Shown here: positions 1 to 5,338 of the stretch, piece after piece
Layout: each line of letters begins with the position of its first letter
How positions within the stretch are numbered: position 1 is the stretch's first letter
NCBI GenBank assembly: GCA_934339215.1
Contig: CAKRHU010000131.1
Location: 1-5,419 of the forward strand
Source of the DNA: an uncultured Lacticaseibacillus sp.
GTDB taxonomy: Bacteria > Bacillota > Bacilli > Lactobacillales > Lactobacillaceae
Direction: 5' to 3'
Length of the DNA: 5,419 nucleotides
The notes under the pieces: model-generated
What the model was told of the DNA's origin: nothing
What the model saw: the letters and a program-made list of their open reading frames with translations, nothing else
Database searches by the model: none
Program-made: the position numbers and the translations under genes

Positions 1-119
1 TGTATGATATCGGTGCCGTGGCCATGCGCTTGTTGACCAAGATGATGAACAAAGAAGAAATCGATGCCAAGACGATTCGCTTAGGCTTTGATATCACCAC
101 TCGCAAATCAACCAAATAG
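1..119 (+). CDS. ccpA: Catabolite control protein A, carboxyl-terminal end (partial)
   Basis: Only the last 38 complete codons are present, read from position 3 to the TAG at 117-119. The visible protein begins [19 protein letters not shown] and ends TRKSTK. This closely matches, from memory, the terminal part of CcpA, a LacI/GalR-family regulator, where the pattern [16 protein letters not shown] followed by a terminal STK is typical of Firmicutes CcpA. In this family the segment belongs to the carboxyl subdomain of the periplasmic-binding-like effector core, which contacts HPr(Ser-P). The full protein binds cre sites and controls carbon catabolite repression. The amino-terminal helix-turn-helix lies outside the window. 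It ends 66 bases before the convergent minus-strand operon and is followed directly by a terminator. Another LacI-family member cannot be fully excluded from 38 residues. Confidence 0.85.
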   Translation, partial: YDIGAVAMRLLTKMMNKEEIDAKTIRLGFDITTRKSTK

Positions 120-131
120 TTTCAAACCAAG

Positions 132-156
132 ATCAGGCCGCGTGCCTGATTTTTTT
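132..156 (+). terminator. Intrinsic terminator of ccpA
   Basis: A perfect 7-bp stem, ATCAGGC (132-138) with GCCTGAT (144-150), encloses a 5-nt loop and runs straight into a stretch of seven T residues (150-156). It lies 12 bases after the ccpA stop. On the minus strand the hairpin is followed by CTTGGTTTG rather than a clean U run, so it would be a weaker terminator for the convergent operon. Confidence 0.9.
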
Positions 157-185
157 ATGCCTTGATGTCACACCAGACAGCTCGC

Positions 186-536
186 CTATTTCATCTTTTG
201 ATCATGGTAGCGGGTGCTAGTGCCATGCCCATGCACCATATCATTGACAATATCGCGGCCTGGATGCACGAGGTCATGCGTGTCGCGAAATTCGATACGC
301 ATTTTGGTGTGGGCGCGTAAGTCTTGCATGACTTGTTGGTACTTCGCCTCATCACGCGGCATTTCCATCAAATCATAGCTGTAGTGCAAGGCATCCCCAA
401 AGCGCCAAGCCTGCAAGAAAAACGAATACCGATCAAAATAATGATTATTCACCACCATCAACACATAACGCCATTTATATTTGCGCAAAAAATACTTATC
501 AAAGTTAGCAATCAGTTGCCTTGATTCCAATAACAT
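186..536 (-). CDS. Unrecognised 116-residue protein, third gene of the SOS polymerase operon
   Basis: I do not recognise this family. The product is 116 residues, soluble in appearance, with no signal peptide or clear membrane segment. The amino half is aromatic and basic (FLRKYKWRYVLMVVNNHYFDRY), and the carboxyl end is rich in His, Asp and Lys (HGHGTSTRYHDQKMK). The start at 536 is supported by AAAGGAGT (minus strand, 541-548), a good Shine-Dalgarno four to five bases upstream. The gene starts 12 bases after the stop of the Y-family polymerase on the same strand, with no promoter or terminator between, so it should share the LexA-controlled transcript. A link to translesion synthesis or damage tolerance is inferred only from this position. 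It ends facing the ccpA terminator. Confidence 0.75.
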   Translation of the reverse strand: MLLESRQLIANFDKYFLRKYKWRYVLMVVNNHYFDRYSFFLQAWRFGDALHYSYDLMEMPRDEAKYQQVMQDLRAHTKMRIEFRDTHDLVHPGRDIVNDMVHGHGTSTRYHDQKMK

Positions 537-540
537 AAAA

Positions 541-548
541 ACTCCTTT
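541..548 (-). promoter_or_regulatory. Ribosome binding site of the 116-residue gene
   Basis: AAAGGAGT on the minus strand, in the 12-base gap after the polymerase stop codon, fixes the start of the third operon gene at 536. Confidence 0.75.
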
Positions 549-1841
549 CTAGCCAGCATGCCCGCCGACTAAGCCTGAACGATCGATTGCCGTGCCACCC
601 TTGGTCTTCGAATACCCTCGCACGATGGCTTTGTAGCCGAAACGATCACGGATTTTATCAATGCTAGCGGCTAATCGCTGTTCGGCTTCTAATTGGTCAT
701 AGTCTTCAAATAAGTCCGTTTGAATCGTGGCTGGCTTGCTGATGCGATTGACCCGCACGCCAACGTTGCGAATCGCGTTGCCTTGCCACTTTTTATGCAA
801 TAAATAGCGGACAGCGCGGATCAGATCATCGGTACGATTCGTCGGATCGATATGCGTTTGCGCGCCCCAATGCGTTTTACCTTGCGCATCTGATTCCGCA
901 AAGCCAACGGAAATGCCGACGACTTCGCCAACGACACCATGTTTGCGCAATCGCGTGGCCACTTGGTCCGCAATTTCCGACAACACCGTTTCTAAATCAG
1001 CCATCGTGGTGTAATCACGCATCAACACTTGGGAATTGCCATAGCCTTTATTTTCACTACGCGGTAAATACCGGCGGGCGAGATCAGAATAATCGATCCC
1101 CCAGGCATGAAAGTACAGCGCATCCCCTAATATGCCGAAACGATCATGAATCAGCTTACGCTCACTTAGCGCCAAATCTCTAATCGAATAAATGCCCATC
1201 GCTTCAAGTTTGGCGGCAGTTTTATTGCCAATCGACCAAAAATCAGTGAGCGGCTGGATATTCCATAATTTCTGTTGCACATCGTCGTAACTCCATTCCG
1301 CGATCCAGGGGTTTTTCTCCTTGGCTTCGTTATCTAACGCAAGCTTGGCCATTAACGGGTTAGGGCCGATCCCAACCGTTGTAAAAATACCCGTGGTTTC
1401 TTCCACTTGCTTGCGAATGGCTTCGGCGATGGTCCAATTGTCGCCAAATAACTCATGTGATGCCGACACATCGATAAAGGATTCATCGATCGAATACACA
1501 TACCAATGCGCATCGTCGGTAAACTTGCGGTAGATTTCATTGATTTGGTAATTGATTTTAATATAGTCACTCATATGCGGATCGACGATTTGAATATCCA
1601 TATCTGGCTGTATTTCAAATTGACGCGTGCCTAACTTCACGCCGTAATCCGATTTGGTATCGGGTGATGCCGCTAAAATCAAACCACCTGCTGATTCCGG
1701 CCGTGATAAAACCGCATTTTTGGCGGCCAGTGGGTATTCAGCGCGCCGAATCGCTTCGACACTGGCATAAAAGGATTTGCAATCGATGCACATAATGTCT
1801 CGAACCGGCAAGCGTCTCGGGTCATCAAGCGGCGTACTCAT
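549..1841 (-). CDS. Y-family translesion DNA polymerase, UvrX/UmuC type
   Basis: This is an error-prone DNA polymerase of the Y family, which copies past damaged bases during the SOS response. From the ATG at 1841 it is 430 residues, normal for the family. The palm motif IDCKSFYASVE (residues 19-29) carries the metal ligand D20 and a Tyr (Y25) at the steric-gate position, as in UmuC. YSIDESFID (116-124) supplies catalytic D119 and E120. A helix-hairpin-helix-like stretch lies near 198-224 (FWSIGNKTAAKLEAMGI), followed by the little-finger region. QTDLF (374-378) fits the beta-clamp binding motif. The stretch LILAASPDTKSDYGVKLGTR resembles B. subtilis UvrX/YqjW more than DinB. The chosen ATG overlaps the yolD stop (ATGA), implying translational coupling; a GTG at 1850 would add three residues. 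All key residues are present, so the enzyme looks intact. DinB (Pol IV) is the less likely alternative. Confidence 0.93.
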   Translation of the reverse strand: MSTPLDDPRRLPVRDIMCIDCKSFYASVEAIRRAEYPLAAKNAVLSRPESAGGLILAASPDTKSDYGVKLGTRQFEIQPDMDIQIVDPHMSDYIKINYQINEIYRKFTDDAHWYVYSIDESFIDVSASHELFGDNWTIAEAIRKQVEETTGIFTTVGIGPNPLMAKLALDNEAKEKNPWIAEWSYDDVQQKLWNIQPLTDFWSIGNKTAAKLEAMGIYSIRDLALSERKLIHDRFGILGDALYFHAWGIDYSDLARRYLPRSENKGYGNSQVLMRDYTTMADLETVLSEIADQVATRLRKHGVVGEVVGISVGFAESDAQGKTHWGAQTHIDPTNRTDDLIRAVRYLLHKKWQGNAIRNVGVRVNRISKPATIQTDLFEDYDQLEAEQRLAASIDKIRDRFGYKAIVRGYSKTKGGTAIDRSGLVGGHAG

Positions 1842-2218
1842 GCTGCCCACCAGTGCTTGGACTCGGTGGTGCGGACATGCCGAATATCTGCCACCGATAA
1901 AGTTTGCATGCCACCATCTTGAGCTTGCAAAAACACTTTGCCATCATCGCAGCCGACGACTAAGCCGATCACTTCTGGCAAATAAGCCGTATCCCACATC
2001 GGATTGAGTTGGATCGCCACTAATTGGCGCTTTTCAAAAGCTTGTTGCAGTGTGCCATCGATCGCAGCATCAGTCATTGCCGACAATGCTTGCTGCGGCT
2101 GATCATTGTGGGCCGCTTGTTCCATAAAGGCGCTATGATCAGACAACAACCACCCCATCCAATTCATCATGCCGCGATCATCGTATAACCATAATTCTCG
2201 TGGTACCACATATGCCAT
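1838..2218 (-). CDS. YolD-like protein, first gene of the SOS polymerase operon
   Basis: The product is 126 residues from the ATG at 2218. It has the YolD-family pattern: an amino-terminal DDRGMMNWMGWLLSDH (13-28), equivalent to the D-RG-W-P/L-EH core, then a helical stretch. A carboxyl half with short predicted strands follows (RQLVAIQL, VIGLVVGCDDGKVFL, MQTLSVADIRHV), ending in the ADI-V feature usual for the family. YolD-like proteins (related to UmuD functionally by context, not by sequence) are commonly encoded directly before UvrX-type polymerases and are thought to act as accessory or regulatory partners; the biochemical role is poorly known. The start at 2218 is fixed by AAGGAAGGTGATCC immediately upstream; an in-frame ATG at 2278 would lie inside the operator and upstream of the promoter. 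The TGA stop overlaps the polymerase ATG. Confidence 0.88.
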   Translation of the reverse strand: MAYVVPRELWLYDDRGMMNWMGWLLSDHSAFMEQAAHNDQPQQALSAMTDAAIDGTLQQAFEKRQLVAIQLNPMWDTAYLPEVIGLVVGCDDGKVFLQAQDGGMQTLSVADIRHVRTTESKHWWAA

Positions 2219-2220
2219 TT

Positions 2221-2234
2221 GGATCACCTTCCTT
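2221..2234 (-). promoter_or_regulatory. Very strong ribosome binding site of the yolD-like gene
   Basis: AAGGAAGGTGATCC on the minus strand is nearly complementary over its length to the 3' end of 16S rRNA (one extra A relative to AAGGAGGTGATCC). It sits two bases before the ATG as a block, with the GGTG core at a normal distance. It decides the start at 2218 and suggests high translation once the operon is derepressed. Confidence 0.85.
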
Positions 2235-2242
2235 ATACGTTT

Positions 2243-2272
2243 ATTATACGAACAAACGTTCTTAAATTTCAA
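2243..2272 (-). promoter_or_regulatory. Sigma-A promoter of the yolD-polymerase operon
   Basis: On the minus strand, TTGAAA (2272-2267) is separated by 18 bp from a perfect TATAAT (2248-2243). Transcription should begin near 2236, leaving a leader of about 18 nt that consists almost entirely of the ribosome binding site. The spacer contains a LexA box, the classic arrangement for tight repression that is lifted after DNA damage. Confidence 0.88.
2249..2262. promoter_or_regulatory. LexA (SOS) box 1
   Basis: CGAACAAACGTTCT contains the core GAAC-N4-GTTC and agrees with the Gram-positive LexA/DinR consensus CGAACRNRYGTTYG at 13 of 14 positions. It lies between the -35 and -10 elements of the polymerase operon promoter, directly abutting the -10 element. 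Confidence 0.9.
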
Positions 2273-2285
2273 GAACATTTGTTCG
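2272..2285. promoter_or_regulatory. LexA (SOS) box 2
   Basis: AGAACATTTGTTCG has the same GAAC-N4-GTTC core and agrees with the consensus at 12 of 14 positions. Its centre is 23 bp from that of box 1, about two helical turns, so two LexA dimers could bind on nearly the same face. It touches the -35 element of the minus-strand promoter and lies 53 bp before the start of the divergent small membrane protein gene. Confidence 0.82.
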
Positions 2286-2323
2286 AAAAAATCTTTTTGC
2301 CTTGTTTTGCGTATTTATATAGT

Positions 2324-2330
2324 GAGGAGG
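2324..2330 (+). promoter_or_regulatory. Ribosome binding site of the small membrane protein gene
   Basis: GAGGAGG lies eight bases before the ATG at 2339. It supports this start over an in-frame upstream ATG at 2219. An AT-rich stretch, TATTTATAT (2312-2320), just upstream could be a -10 region, but I see no convincing -35 partner. Confidence 0.75.
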
Positions 2331-2338
2331 AAAAAAAT

Positions 2339-2509
2339 ATGGCACGCAAAATTTTCGGGCATACCTTGTGGTGGTGGCTGTTTGGTTTAGTCTTGGTTGG
2401 CACTTTAGTTTCTGGGTGGTACCAGTGGTTGCCACGAATGTTAGTTTGGAGCTTAGTGATCATTACCAGTCTCAGTTTAGGGTTATTGATGTTACATTTT
2501 AAGGGTTAA
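2339..2509 (+). CDS. Small two-segment membrane protein, function unknown
   Basis: A 56-residue product begins MARKIFGHTLWWW and ends LHFKG. Two hydrophobic segments are visible, roughly residues 10-28 and 34-53, linked by a short turn (WYQWLPR) with basic residues at the start, before the second segment and at the end. There is no signal-peptidase site or other recognisable domain. The start is chosen from GAGGAGG eight bases upstream. It is transcribed away from the yolD-polymerase operon across a shared control region holding two LexA boxes, so SOS control is possible but not shown because no clear plus-strand promoter is seen. The neighbours give no firm function; a membrane-active stress peptide or a division or envelope modulator are speculative options. 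I do not recognise the family. Confidence 0.7.
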   Translation: MARKIFGHTLWWWLFGLVLVGTLVSGWYQWLPRMLVWSLVIITSLSLGLLMLHFKG

Positions 2510-2514
2510 TGAAA

Positions 2515-2670
2515 CTAGGCTGGGACATACGCGCTAAAGGTGTCGCCCAAAACACAGGCGCCTCCACACCCCGATTTGTTCTTTGAATCGCGGTGTGGAG
2601 GCATTTGCGTTTCTGGGCGTTGCTTTTCGGAATGTGACTATGAAATTATGTTTCGGTCCCGATTCCTTAG
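2515..2670 (+). repeat. Long nested-stem intergenic element (probable dispersed repeat or structured RNA)
   Basis: This non-coding stretch folds on itself at several levels. The innermost and strongest stem pairs 2561-2576 with 2586-2601, 16 positions with one C-C mismatch, around a 9-nt loop. Outside it AAAC (2550-2553) pairs with GTTT (2609-2612), CGCCCA (2544-2549) with TGGGCG (2614-2619), and AAAGG (2536-2540) with CTTTT (2623-2627). The ends close with GGGAC (2522-2526) and GTCCC (2656-2660), then CTAGG (2515-2519) with CCTTAG (2665-2670, one bulge). The GGCTGGGACATA opening recalls intergenic repeats I associate with lactobacilli, from memory only. No U run follows the main stem, so it is not a standard terminator, though it could stop transcription from the small gene upstream. 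No open frame with a ribosome site is seen. Confidence 0.65.
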
Positions 2671-2691
2671 AAGCAAAACTTTTACAATTTA

Positions 2692-2722
2692 ATTGACTCG
2701 TAAGTCATTGACCGGCTAGTCA
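2692..2722. promoter_or_regulatory. Tandem palindromic operator upstream of the ABC exporter
   Basis: Two 16-bp units, ATTGACTCGTAAGTCA (2692-2707) and ATTGACCGGCTAGTCA (2707-2722), overlap by one base and repeat with a 15-bp period. Each is an inverted repeat TGAC-N6-GTCA; in the first the symmetry extends to TGACT-N4-AGTCA. Symmetry and spacing suit a dimeric repressor such as a TetR-family protein, and a candidate gene begins at 5370. The second unit contains the -35 element of the operon promoter, so binding would block RNA polymerase. Confidence 0.65.
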
Positions 2723-2736
2723 CTCGGTGATACACT
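2708..2736 (+). promoter_or_regulatory. Promoter of the ABC exporter operon
   Basis: TTGACC (2708-2713), a 17-bp spacer and TACACT (2731-2736) form a good sigma-A promoter, with a TGA directly before the -10 element giving an extended -10 (TGN). Transcription would start near 2743, leaving a leader of about 44 nt to the ATPase start codon. Confidence 0.75.
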
Positions 2737-2772
2737 ACAGTCGCAATGAAGTTCAACGCTATCATTATTCAT

Positions 2773-2779
2773 AAGGAGG
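2773..2779 (+). promoter_or_regulatory. Ribosome binding site of the ABC ATPase gene
   Basis: AAGGAGG, seven bases before the ATG at 2787, is a consensus site and fixes this start over an overlapping out-of-frame ATG at 2746, which lacks one. Confidence 0.9.
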
Positions 2780-2786
2780 CCACATT

Positions 2787-3677
2787 ATGGCACAGCCAGT
2801 GGTTCAGATCCAACATTTACAAAAACACTTCGGAAAGTTTCAAGCCCTTAAAGACATCACCTTTGATGTTTATCCTGGTGAAGTTTTCGGCTTTATCGGG
2901 CCTAACGGTGCTGGTAAATCCACTACGATCCGCACGTTGCTCGGCATCCTCAAAAAATCTGGTGGTCAAGCCACGATTTTCGGCCAAGATGTGTGGTCCC
3001 AAGCCGTTTCAATTCACAAGCGCTTGGCCTATGTGCCAGGTGATGTGTACTTGTGGCCGAATTTATCTGGCGGCGAGGCCATCGATTTATTTTTAAAGCT
3101 CAATGGTCAAAAACATTCGACTACCACCGACGCTTTGATCAAGGATTTTGAATTAGATGTCGCCAAGAAAAATCGTACGTACTCCAAAGGTAACCGCCAA
3201 AAAGTAGCCTTGATTGCAGCATTTTCGACAGACGCTGATCTATATATCTTCGATGAAACGACTTCTGGATTAGATCCCTTGATGGAAGAAGTTTTCCAAA
3301 AGCATGTCTTAGCGTTAAAAGCCGCTGGGAAGTCTGTGCTGTTATCTAGCCATATCCTCAGTGAAGTCGAGCGCATGTGTGATCGCATCGGGATCATTCG
3401 CCAAGGCACGATCATTGAAACTGGGACTTTGGATGATATGCGCCAACTTTCTCGAACCCAAGTCACTGTCACCACCGTCAAAGACATGGCGTCGATCCAA
3501 CAATTACCTGCTGTGCATGGCTTTAAACAAACTGGCAACAAAGCCACGTTTGCAGTGGATTCTGAAAATCTTGCCAGCGTGATGACAGCCTTGGCTCCAC
3601 TTGAAATCAAGCAGCTACAAAGTACGCCACCAACTTTGGAAGATCTCTTCTTGCGCTACTACAATCAGGAGGCGTGA
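2787..3677 (+). CDS. ABC exporter ATP-binding protein
   Basis: This 296-residue cytoplasmic ATPase should power the permease encoded directly after it. Visible motifs in order are Walker A GPNGAGKST (38-46), a Q-loop region in which the usual Gln is replaced (AYVPGDVYLWPNLSGGE, G85), a divergent signature YSKGNRQK (132-139), Walker B with the catalytic Glu (LYIFDE, D156-E157), the D-loop SGLDP (160-164) and the switch His H189 in SSHILSEVE. The remaining carboxyl part (about 220-296) is the accessory region common in exporter ATPases of the CcmA/multidrug type. The YSKGN signature and the missing Q-loop Gln are usual in that subgroup, as in exporters paired with tetronasin-type permeases. The start is supported by AAGGAGG seven bases upstream. 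The stop lies one base before the permease ATG. Substrate cannot be read from the sequence. Confidence 0.93.
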   Translation: MAQPVVQIQHLQKHFGKFQALKDITFDVYPGEVFGFIGPNGAGKSTTIRTLLGILKKSGGQATIFGQDVWSQAVSIHKRLAYVPGDVYLWPNLSGGEAIDLFLKLNGQKHSTTTDALIKDFELDVAKKNRTYSKGNRQKVALIAAFSTDADLYIFDETTSGLDPLMEEVFQKHVLALKAAGKSVLLSSHILSEVERMCDRIGIIRQGTIIETGTLDDMRQLSRTQVTVTTVKDMASIQQLPAVHGFKQTGNKATFAVDSENLASVMTALAPLEIKQLQSTPPTLEDLFLRYYNQEA

Positions 3678-3678
3678 T

Positions 3679-4401
3679 ATGTTTTCAACCCGTTATGCAA
3701 AAACCGGCCAACTGCTGCGCTTAAATTTGCGCCGCGATTGGTTGAAAATCGTCTTTTGGTTGATTGGCCTAGTCGGCTTAATGGCAGGCGCGGCCGCAAA
3801 GTTTGACGGTTTATACGGCTCCAAAAAAGCGATGGCCACTATTATCACCACTTTAAAAACACCGGCGATGGTATCGTTGATGGGGCCTTTCACTGCAAAG
3901 CCACCTTATTCTGTCGCCCTTGTGTATGCCGCAGAAATGATGACCTTCATGGGCTTATTTGTCGCCATGATGAATATTAATTTTGCAGTACACGCTACCC
4001 GCGCCGATGAAGACTCTGGCGTTTTGGAATTGATCCGCGCCCACAGTGTTGGCCGCTCCAGCGCCTTAACTGCCGCGATTTTAGAATTAGTGATCATTAA
4101 TTTAATTGCTGGTGTTTTAGAAGCGCTAGGTTTGCAAGCCAGTGGGATGACTGGCATGAACGCCGGAGGCAATTGGTTATTCGGCATCGGTTTAGCGATG
4201 TTTGGTTTGATGTTTGGCGCCTTTAGCCTACTTTTTGCCCAAGTCGCAGATTCCAGTCGTGGAGCCACCATTTTGAGCTATAGCTGGCTGGGCTTGTTGT
4301 ATGTCGTCCGCATGGGCACTGACGTTAAAAATCCTGATTACACTTGGTGGACGATTTACGGCTGGATCGAAAAGCTCGACATTTACGGCAAAAATAACTG
4401 A
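3679..4401 (+). CDS. Amino-terminal fragment of the exporter permease
   Basis: As written, translation from the ATG at 3679 ends after 240 residues. The fragment holds about five hydrophobic segments (near 22-40, 78-101, 128-150, 166-188 and 196-212) and stops just after GWIEKLDIYGKNN, before the sixth segment. It is probably not a functional permease alone. Confidence 0.6.
   Translation: MFSTRYAKTGQLLRLNLRRDWLKIVFWLIGLVGLMAGAAAKFDGLYGSKKAMATIITTLKTPAMVSLMGPFTAKPPYSVALVYAAEMMTFMGLFVAMMNINFAVHATRADEDSGVLELIRAHSVGRSSALTAAILELVIINLIAGVLEALGLQASGMTGMNAGGNWLFGIGLAMFGLMFGAFSLLFAQVADSSRGATILSYSWLGLLYVVRMGTDVKNPDYTWWTIYGWIEKLDIYGKNN
4399..4401 (+). other. Premature TGA stop codon (expected Trp codon)
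   Basis: AAC-TGA-GGA-CCC: the stop is in frame with coding sequence on both sides, and a TGG here would give NNWGP, typical of the start of a membrane segment. No insertion or deletion is needed to join the two halves. Confidence 0.85.
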
Positions 4402-4413
4402 GGACCCGTTGGT

Positions 4414-5301
4414 TTGATGGTATTGATGACTGTGGTAATCGGCGGATTAGCGATTTTCGTTGGCGCCACGCGTGATGTCGGCGCCGGCTTATTACCGGAT
4501 CGTGCCGGTCGCAAACACGCCTCAGTATTTTTAGCTGGGCCATTATCGTTAATTGCGCGCTTGGAACGCACGAGTACCATTATTTGGCTAGTTGGGCTGT
4601 TTATTCTCGGTGCGACTTATGGCTCAATTTTCGGCACTGCTGGGGATTTATTGAAATCCAATCCGATGATGTCAAAGCTGATCGGCACTGCTGCCACCGA
4701 TGCCGCCAACCGCGCCATCGTGTTGTCTTTTGCCAACAAATTGACGATCATCTTTGCCGTATTGGCAATCATTCCCGGCTTGATCACTATGTTTCGACTC
4801 AATGGTGATGAACGCAAAGGTTACTTTGAACAACTACATGCTCGCAGCGTTTCACGCGCACACTTGTTTTTTGCCATTGCCGGGTTTGGGTTAGTGGTCA
4901 CCTTGGCGAGCTTCTTCTTGGCTGTTTGTGGCATGTATGTCGCCGGTGCGGCTTCGATGGGTGACAATATGCCGAGCTTGTCCCGTTTTATGCGCGGATT
5001 TTTGGGCTTTGCACCGGCGGTGATCGTCAGCTTTGGCTTTGGGGCCTTGCTTTCAGGGTTATTGCCCAAACTGCAAACCATCGCTTGGATCTTGCCAGCT
5101 TACGGCTTTTTCTCCTTGTATTTAGGCGCCTTGATGAACTTCCCGAAGTGGGCCACACAACTGACCCCTTTTGGTTGGGTCAACACGGTTCCGGTCAAAG
5201 CTGTTAACTGGGGCACTGCCGGTTGGATGACTGCGCTCGGCGTGATTTTAGTCTTAGCCGGGTATGTCGCTTACCGTCGGCGTGATTTATTAGAAAATTG
5301 A
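4414..5301 (+). CDS. Carboxyl-terminal fragment of the exporter permease
   Basis: This is the same frame after the TGA. The first possible starts are TTG at 4414 or ATG at 4417 (295 or 294 residues). GAGGA (4400-4404), overlapping the stop codon, could act as a weak ribosome site 9 to 12 bases upstream, so reinitiation is conceivable. About seven hydrophobic segments are visible, ending in AGYVAYRRRDLLEN, the arginine-rich tail common in ABC-2 permeases. Confidence 0.55.
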   Translation: MMVLMTVVIGGLAIFVGATRDVGAGLLPDRAGRKHASVFLAGPLSLIARLERTSTIIWLVGLFILGATYGSIFGTAGDLLKSNPMMSKLIGTAATDAANRAIVLSFANKLTIIFAVLAIIPGLITMFRLNGDERKGYFEQLHARSVSRAHLFFAIAGFGLVVTLASFFLAVCGMYVAGAASMGDNMPSLSRFMRGFLGFAPAVIVSFGFGALLSGLLPKLQTIAWILPAYGFFSLYLGALMNFPKWATQLTPFGWVNTVPVKAVNWGTAGWMTALGVILVLAGYVAYRRRDLLEN

Positions 5302-5308
5302 TTTGTCG

Positions 5309-5338
5309 TAGCGTAGCTGGTCAATTCCTGCTACGCTA
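5309..5338 (+). other. Hairpin between the permease and the regulator gene
   Basis: TAGCGTAGC (5309-5317) and GCTACGCTA (5330-5338) form a perfect 9-bp stem around a 12-nt loop, starting 7 bases after the permease stop. Only two T residues follow, so it is at best a weak intrinsic terminator; it could partly separate the exporter transcript from the next gene or stabilise the mRNA end. Confidence 0.6.

Larger units (their letters stand above)
3679..5301 (+). pseudogene. ABC exporter permease interrupted by an in-frame TGA
   Basis: Read through, this frame encodes a 540-residue permease of the tetronasin/polyketide-antibiotic exporter type (TnrB3-like, a large ABC-2 related permease), the usual full length of the family. 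Roughly twelve membrane segments can be seen. Each half carries a related cytoplasmic motif: SGVLELIRAHSVGR (113-126) and KGYFEQLHARSVSR in the second half, a sign of an internal duplication. Codon 241 (4399-4401) is TGA, while the frame continues uninterrupted on both sides with good family sequence, including TRDVGAGLLPDRAGRKHAS (264-282). A single TGG-to-TGA change explains it, since NNW is a natural continuation there. The break falls between the fifth and sixth segments rather than between the two halves, which argues for a mutation (or sequencing error) over an evolved split. AGGAGG (3667-3672) supports the start; the ATPase ends one base upstream. Confidence 0.82.

Noticed and set aside
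1842..1850. GTG start at 1850 for the polymerase
   Set aside because: The ATG at 1841 gives a classic ATGA overlap with the yolD-like gene; the GTG adds only three residues. It remains possible.
2219..2278. Amino-terminal extension of the yolD-like gene to the ATG at 2278
   Set aside because: It would place the start upstream of the promoter and inside the LexA boxes; the near-perfect ribosome site fixes the start at 2218, and family similarity begins there.
2312..2320. Plus-strand promoter for the small membrane gene at TATTTATAT
   Set aside because: No reasonable -35 element lies 16-18 bp upstream (TTGCCT at 2297 is too close), so I do not list it as a promoter.
2219..2338. Forty-residue extension of the small membrane protein
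   Set aside because: The extension would cross the SOS operator region, and GAGGAGG sits just before the internal ATG at 2339.
2561..2601. Main stem of the intergenic element as an intrinsic terminator
   Set aside because: The stem is followed by GCATTTGCGTTT, not a U run, and it is nested within a larger fold; terminator function is possible but not supported.
2746..3096. Open frame beginning upstream of and overlapping the ABC ATPase
   Set aside because: It lacks a ribosome site, is out of frame with a clear ATPase, and has no recognisable domain; it is a shadow frame.
3107..3610. Long antisense open frame within the ATPase gene
   Set aside because: It mirrors a gene with all ABC motifs; there is no ribosome site or family similarity.
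4399..4401. TGA as a selenocysteine codon or as Trp under an alternative code
   Set aside because: There is no selenocysteine-insertion hairpin I can recognise, the residue expected is Trp in a membrane transporter, and the yolD-like, ATPase and permease genes all use TGA as a normal stop.
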